Part shown: one piece after another, positions 62,402 through 64,000 of the stretch
Layout of the letters: the number at the start of each line of letters is the position of its first letter
Numbering within the stretch: position 1 is the first letter of the stretch
Origin: Haematococcus lacustris
Lineage: Eukaryota; Chlorophyta; Chlorophyceae; Chlamydomonadales; Haematococcaceae
Length of the DNA stretch: 64,000 nucleotides
Assembly (NCBI GenBank): GCA_030144725.1
Contig: JASKMD010000008.1
Span: 16,823,863 to 16,887,862 of the forward strand
Direction: 5' to 3'
The notes under the pieces: generated by a model
The model's database searches: none
What the model was told of the DNA's origin: nothing
Seen by the model: only the letters and a program-made list of their open reading frames with translations
Position numbers and translations under genes: made by a program

Positions 62402-63507
62402 TCACATGCTGAGCAGCTGCTGTAGCTCGGCTTCCAGCAGCGTTTCTAGATGAGGCCTCACCCCCCAGAAGCTCGTCAACGCCTTGTACTCCTCCACCAG
62501 CTGCAGCGTGACCTTGGTTGACGCCTGATCAGGCAGCTTGTCAACCCCAGGAGAGGGCGTGCCGCTGCCGCTGCTGCTCCTGTCATTGCTACTGCTGCCG
62601 CTTCCCATCATGCTAGGGATTGGCTCCATGTCACCACCCGCCGTTTCTGCCGATCCGCTCGCGCTGCTTGTATCGGTGGTGCTGACAGAGCCTGCCGGCC
62701 CCCTCCTGACAGCACGGATCAGGACATTGCGGGGCGTGTGCTCGGCCGACACGAACTCCACCACGTCCACCTTGTACCTGAGAGTGAGGGCAAGAAGCGG
62801 GCAGGCTGCAGTAACGGCGATGGTGGGTTCCCACCGTTCAGTTAGCTTACAAGCTTCTACTAGCTTGTTATGTCAACCATGAGGTTGCCAAGCTGCTTAT
62901 TGCCATCGGTTTGGCTGCTGTATAGGGGTGGCTGTGGTGTGGTGCGGTGCAGGAGGAGCCCCTCACCCCCTCCTGGTGTGAGCTACTGAAAGGGTTCCTA
63001 ATCAGGCTCAGTCCTTGCATGGCAGTAACACAGCTGGCAGCATCAGAGCCAGGGCTAGAACAGGCAACCTGTACAACAGTATGGCAAGCAGGTTCCACCC
63101 CCCCCACACCCCACCCCACCCCATGCCCCCCTCCAAACCCCCATGGCCTCCTGCAACCCCCCCCCCCCTCCCCCTCTCCCACCTCCCTCACCCCCCCCCT
63201 CTCCCCGTACCCTCCACCTGTGTAGACCCCACCCCACGCTGTCCAGCCCAGCACTCTTGGCACCCCCCTGCCCCCTGTGCCCCGCCAGCTGTGTTGATGC
63301 CCTCCCCTCCCCACACCCCGCACCCACCCACCCTACAATCCTCAGCAGCAGCGCCCTCAGGCTGTCTGTGAGCACGTCCAGCATGCGCTGCCGCAGGATG
63401 CCGTGGCCCATGACCGGGCCAAAAGGCGCCACCATGGCCTTGCTGCCGGCCAGCTGGCGGTGCAGGTGGTTGTGGCAGCAGGGCACGGCCATGATGATGG
63501 GCGCACC
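62402..63507 (-). CDS. SAM-dependent methyltransferase, C-terminal exons (partial)
   Basis: Two exons in phase: 63507-63332 and 62777-62402. The first has GAPIIMAVPCCHNHLHRQL, then APFGPVMGHGILRQRMLDVLTDSLRALLLRIVG. The second continues YKVDVVEFVSAEHTPRNVLIRAVRRG and, after a Ser/Gly-rich insert, ends with a helical LQLVEEYKALTSFWGVRPHLETLLEAELQQLL. The PCC-H signature followed by hGIL, DaLRALLLR, VDVVEFV and EHTPRN is typical of a class I SAM-methyltransferase family (Methyltransf_32-like) shared by bacteria and eukaryotes whose substrate is mostly unknown. The upstream exons with the SAM-binding glycine loop lie beyond the visible part or in 63508-64000, where I do not find them. Donor GTGGGT and acceptor CTCTCAG fit the phase-2 joint. 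Confidence 0.75.
63100..63230. repeat. C-rich low-complexity stretch in methyltransferase intron
   Basis: Runs of C and cacccc words; intronic. Confidence 0.8.
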
Positions 63508-64000
63508 CTGCAGCAGGGGGCAGCACCTCCCTTGATATAGGCAACACAGCAGCGTGAAGACTCTCAGTCAAGTGTAAGGTCTTGATCCCTCTGCTGCCCC
63601 TGCCCCTGCCCCAGTCAAGTGTAAGGTACTTGGACAGGTACTAGCACAACGCACCCAATGGTATACAAGGCTTACTCAAGGGACCCGGGATAGAGAGGGG
63701 TCAGGGAGGAGTCAAATGCGTCAGGGGGGGTCAGGGAGGGGCCAGGGGGGGTCAGGGAGGGGTCAGGGAGGGGTCAGGGAGGGGTCAGGGAGGGGTCAGG
63801 GAAGGGTCAGGTGGAGGGCTATGTGCAGGAGGTCCAGGGCCCAGTGTGCCTGCATAGTGACCAGAGGCCCCTGCCGCAGGTCTGAGGTGACCAAGCATCT
63901 TCAGGCAGGACGCCCCTGCCCCTCGACTGCACGCCCCTGCCTGAGTTAAGAAGTTTGTGGGCACCAGCTGTTGCCAGGCAGCCAGCAGCCAGCGCCTAGC
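63508..64000. other. Probable intron with gggtcaggga array
   Basis: Contains tandem gggaggggtca units (about 63712-63810). No exon that continues the methyltransferase could be identified. Confidence 0.5.

Overview
The window is eukaryotic nuclear DNA. It has many short spliceosomal introns, GC-rich coding sequence, long low-complexity arrays, TGTAA polyadenylation signals, and a Fanzor gene of the type known from green algae. I infer a chlorophycean (volvocine or Haematococcus-like) green alga; the species cannot be fixed from the sequence. There is a 500-base assembly gap at 13501-14000.

Layout. 1-6564: a 3.1-kb segment present almost three times in tandem, carrying decayed copies of a proline-array gene on the minus strand. 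6785-8985: an intact relative of that gene on the plus strand, built on eleven 38-residue repeats. 9223-10165: CAGCTG-rich arrays and a dispersed repeat that recurs inverted at 33.7-34.0 kb. 11208-13178: the first exons of a UPL3/TRIP12-type HECT E3 ligase, cut off by satellite DNA and the gap. 14881-23200: a mobile element encoding a Fanzor (eukaryotic TnpB-like RNA-guided nuclease), split by a young but defective Ty3/gypsy chromovirus (17242-22159). 23824-27177: a six-exon EMAP-II/AIMP1-like tRNA-binding protein. 27.2-42.5 kb: accessory, repeat-rich DNA with lineage-specific ORFs, a (CCCAG)n array, a 21-bp palindromic satellite, and a DNA-transposon-like element with 487-bp inverted repeats into which a second 1284-bp element has jumped. 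42591-44976: an R2R3-MYB transcription factor. 45889-46826: a 5'-truncated second Fanzor copy. 47100-54967 and 55216-62174: divergent neighbours CDC5L (splicing) and SEL1L/HRD3 (ER-associated degradation), both reconstructible exon by exon. 62402-63507: the C-terminal exons of a SAM-dependent methyltransferase.

The most interesting system is the Fanzor family. Four related 3' ends are visible at 23.1, 29.2, 41.6 and 45.9 kb. They share a noncoding tail with hairpins, one of which shows compensatory change, and tRNA-like A and B boxes. The tail is a candidate guide-RNA (omega/fRNA) scaffold or a tRNA-derived SINE-like tail. The gene keeps the three RuvC acidic residues but carries a frameshift, lacks GT at the expected donor of the intron holding the retroelement, and is interrupted by the Ty3 element.
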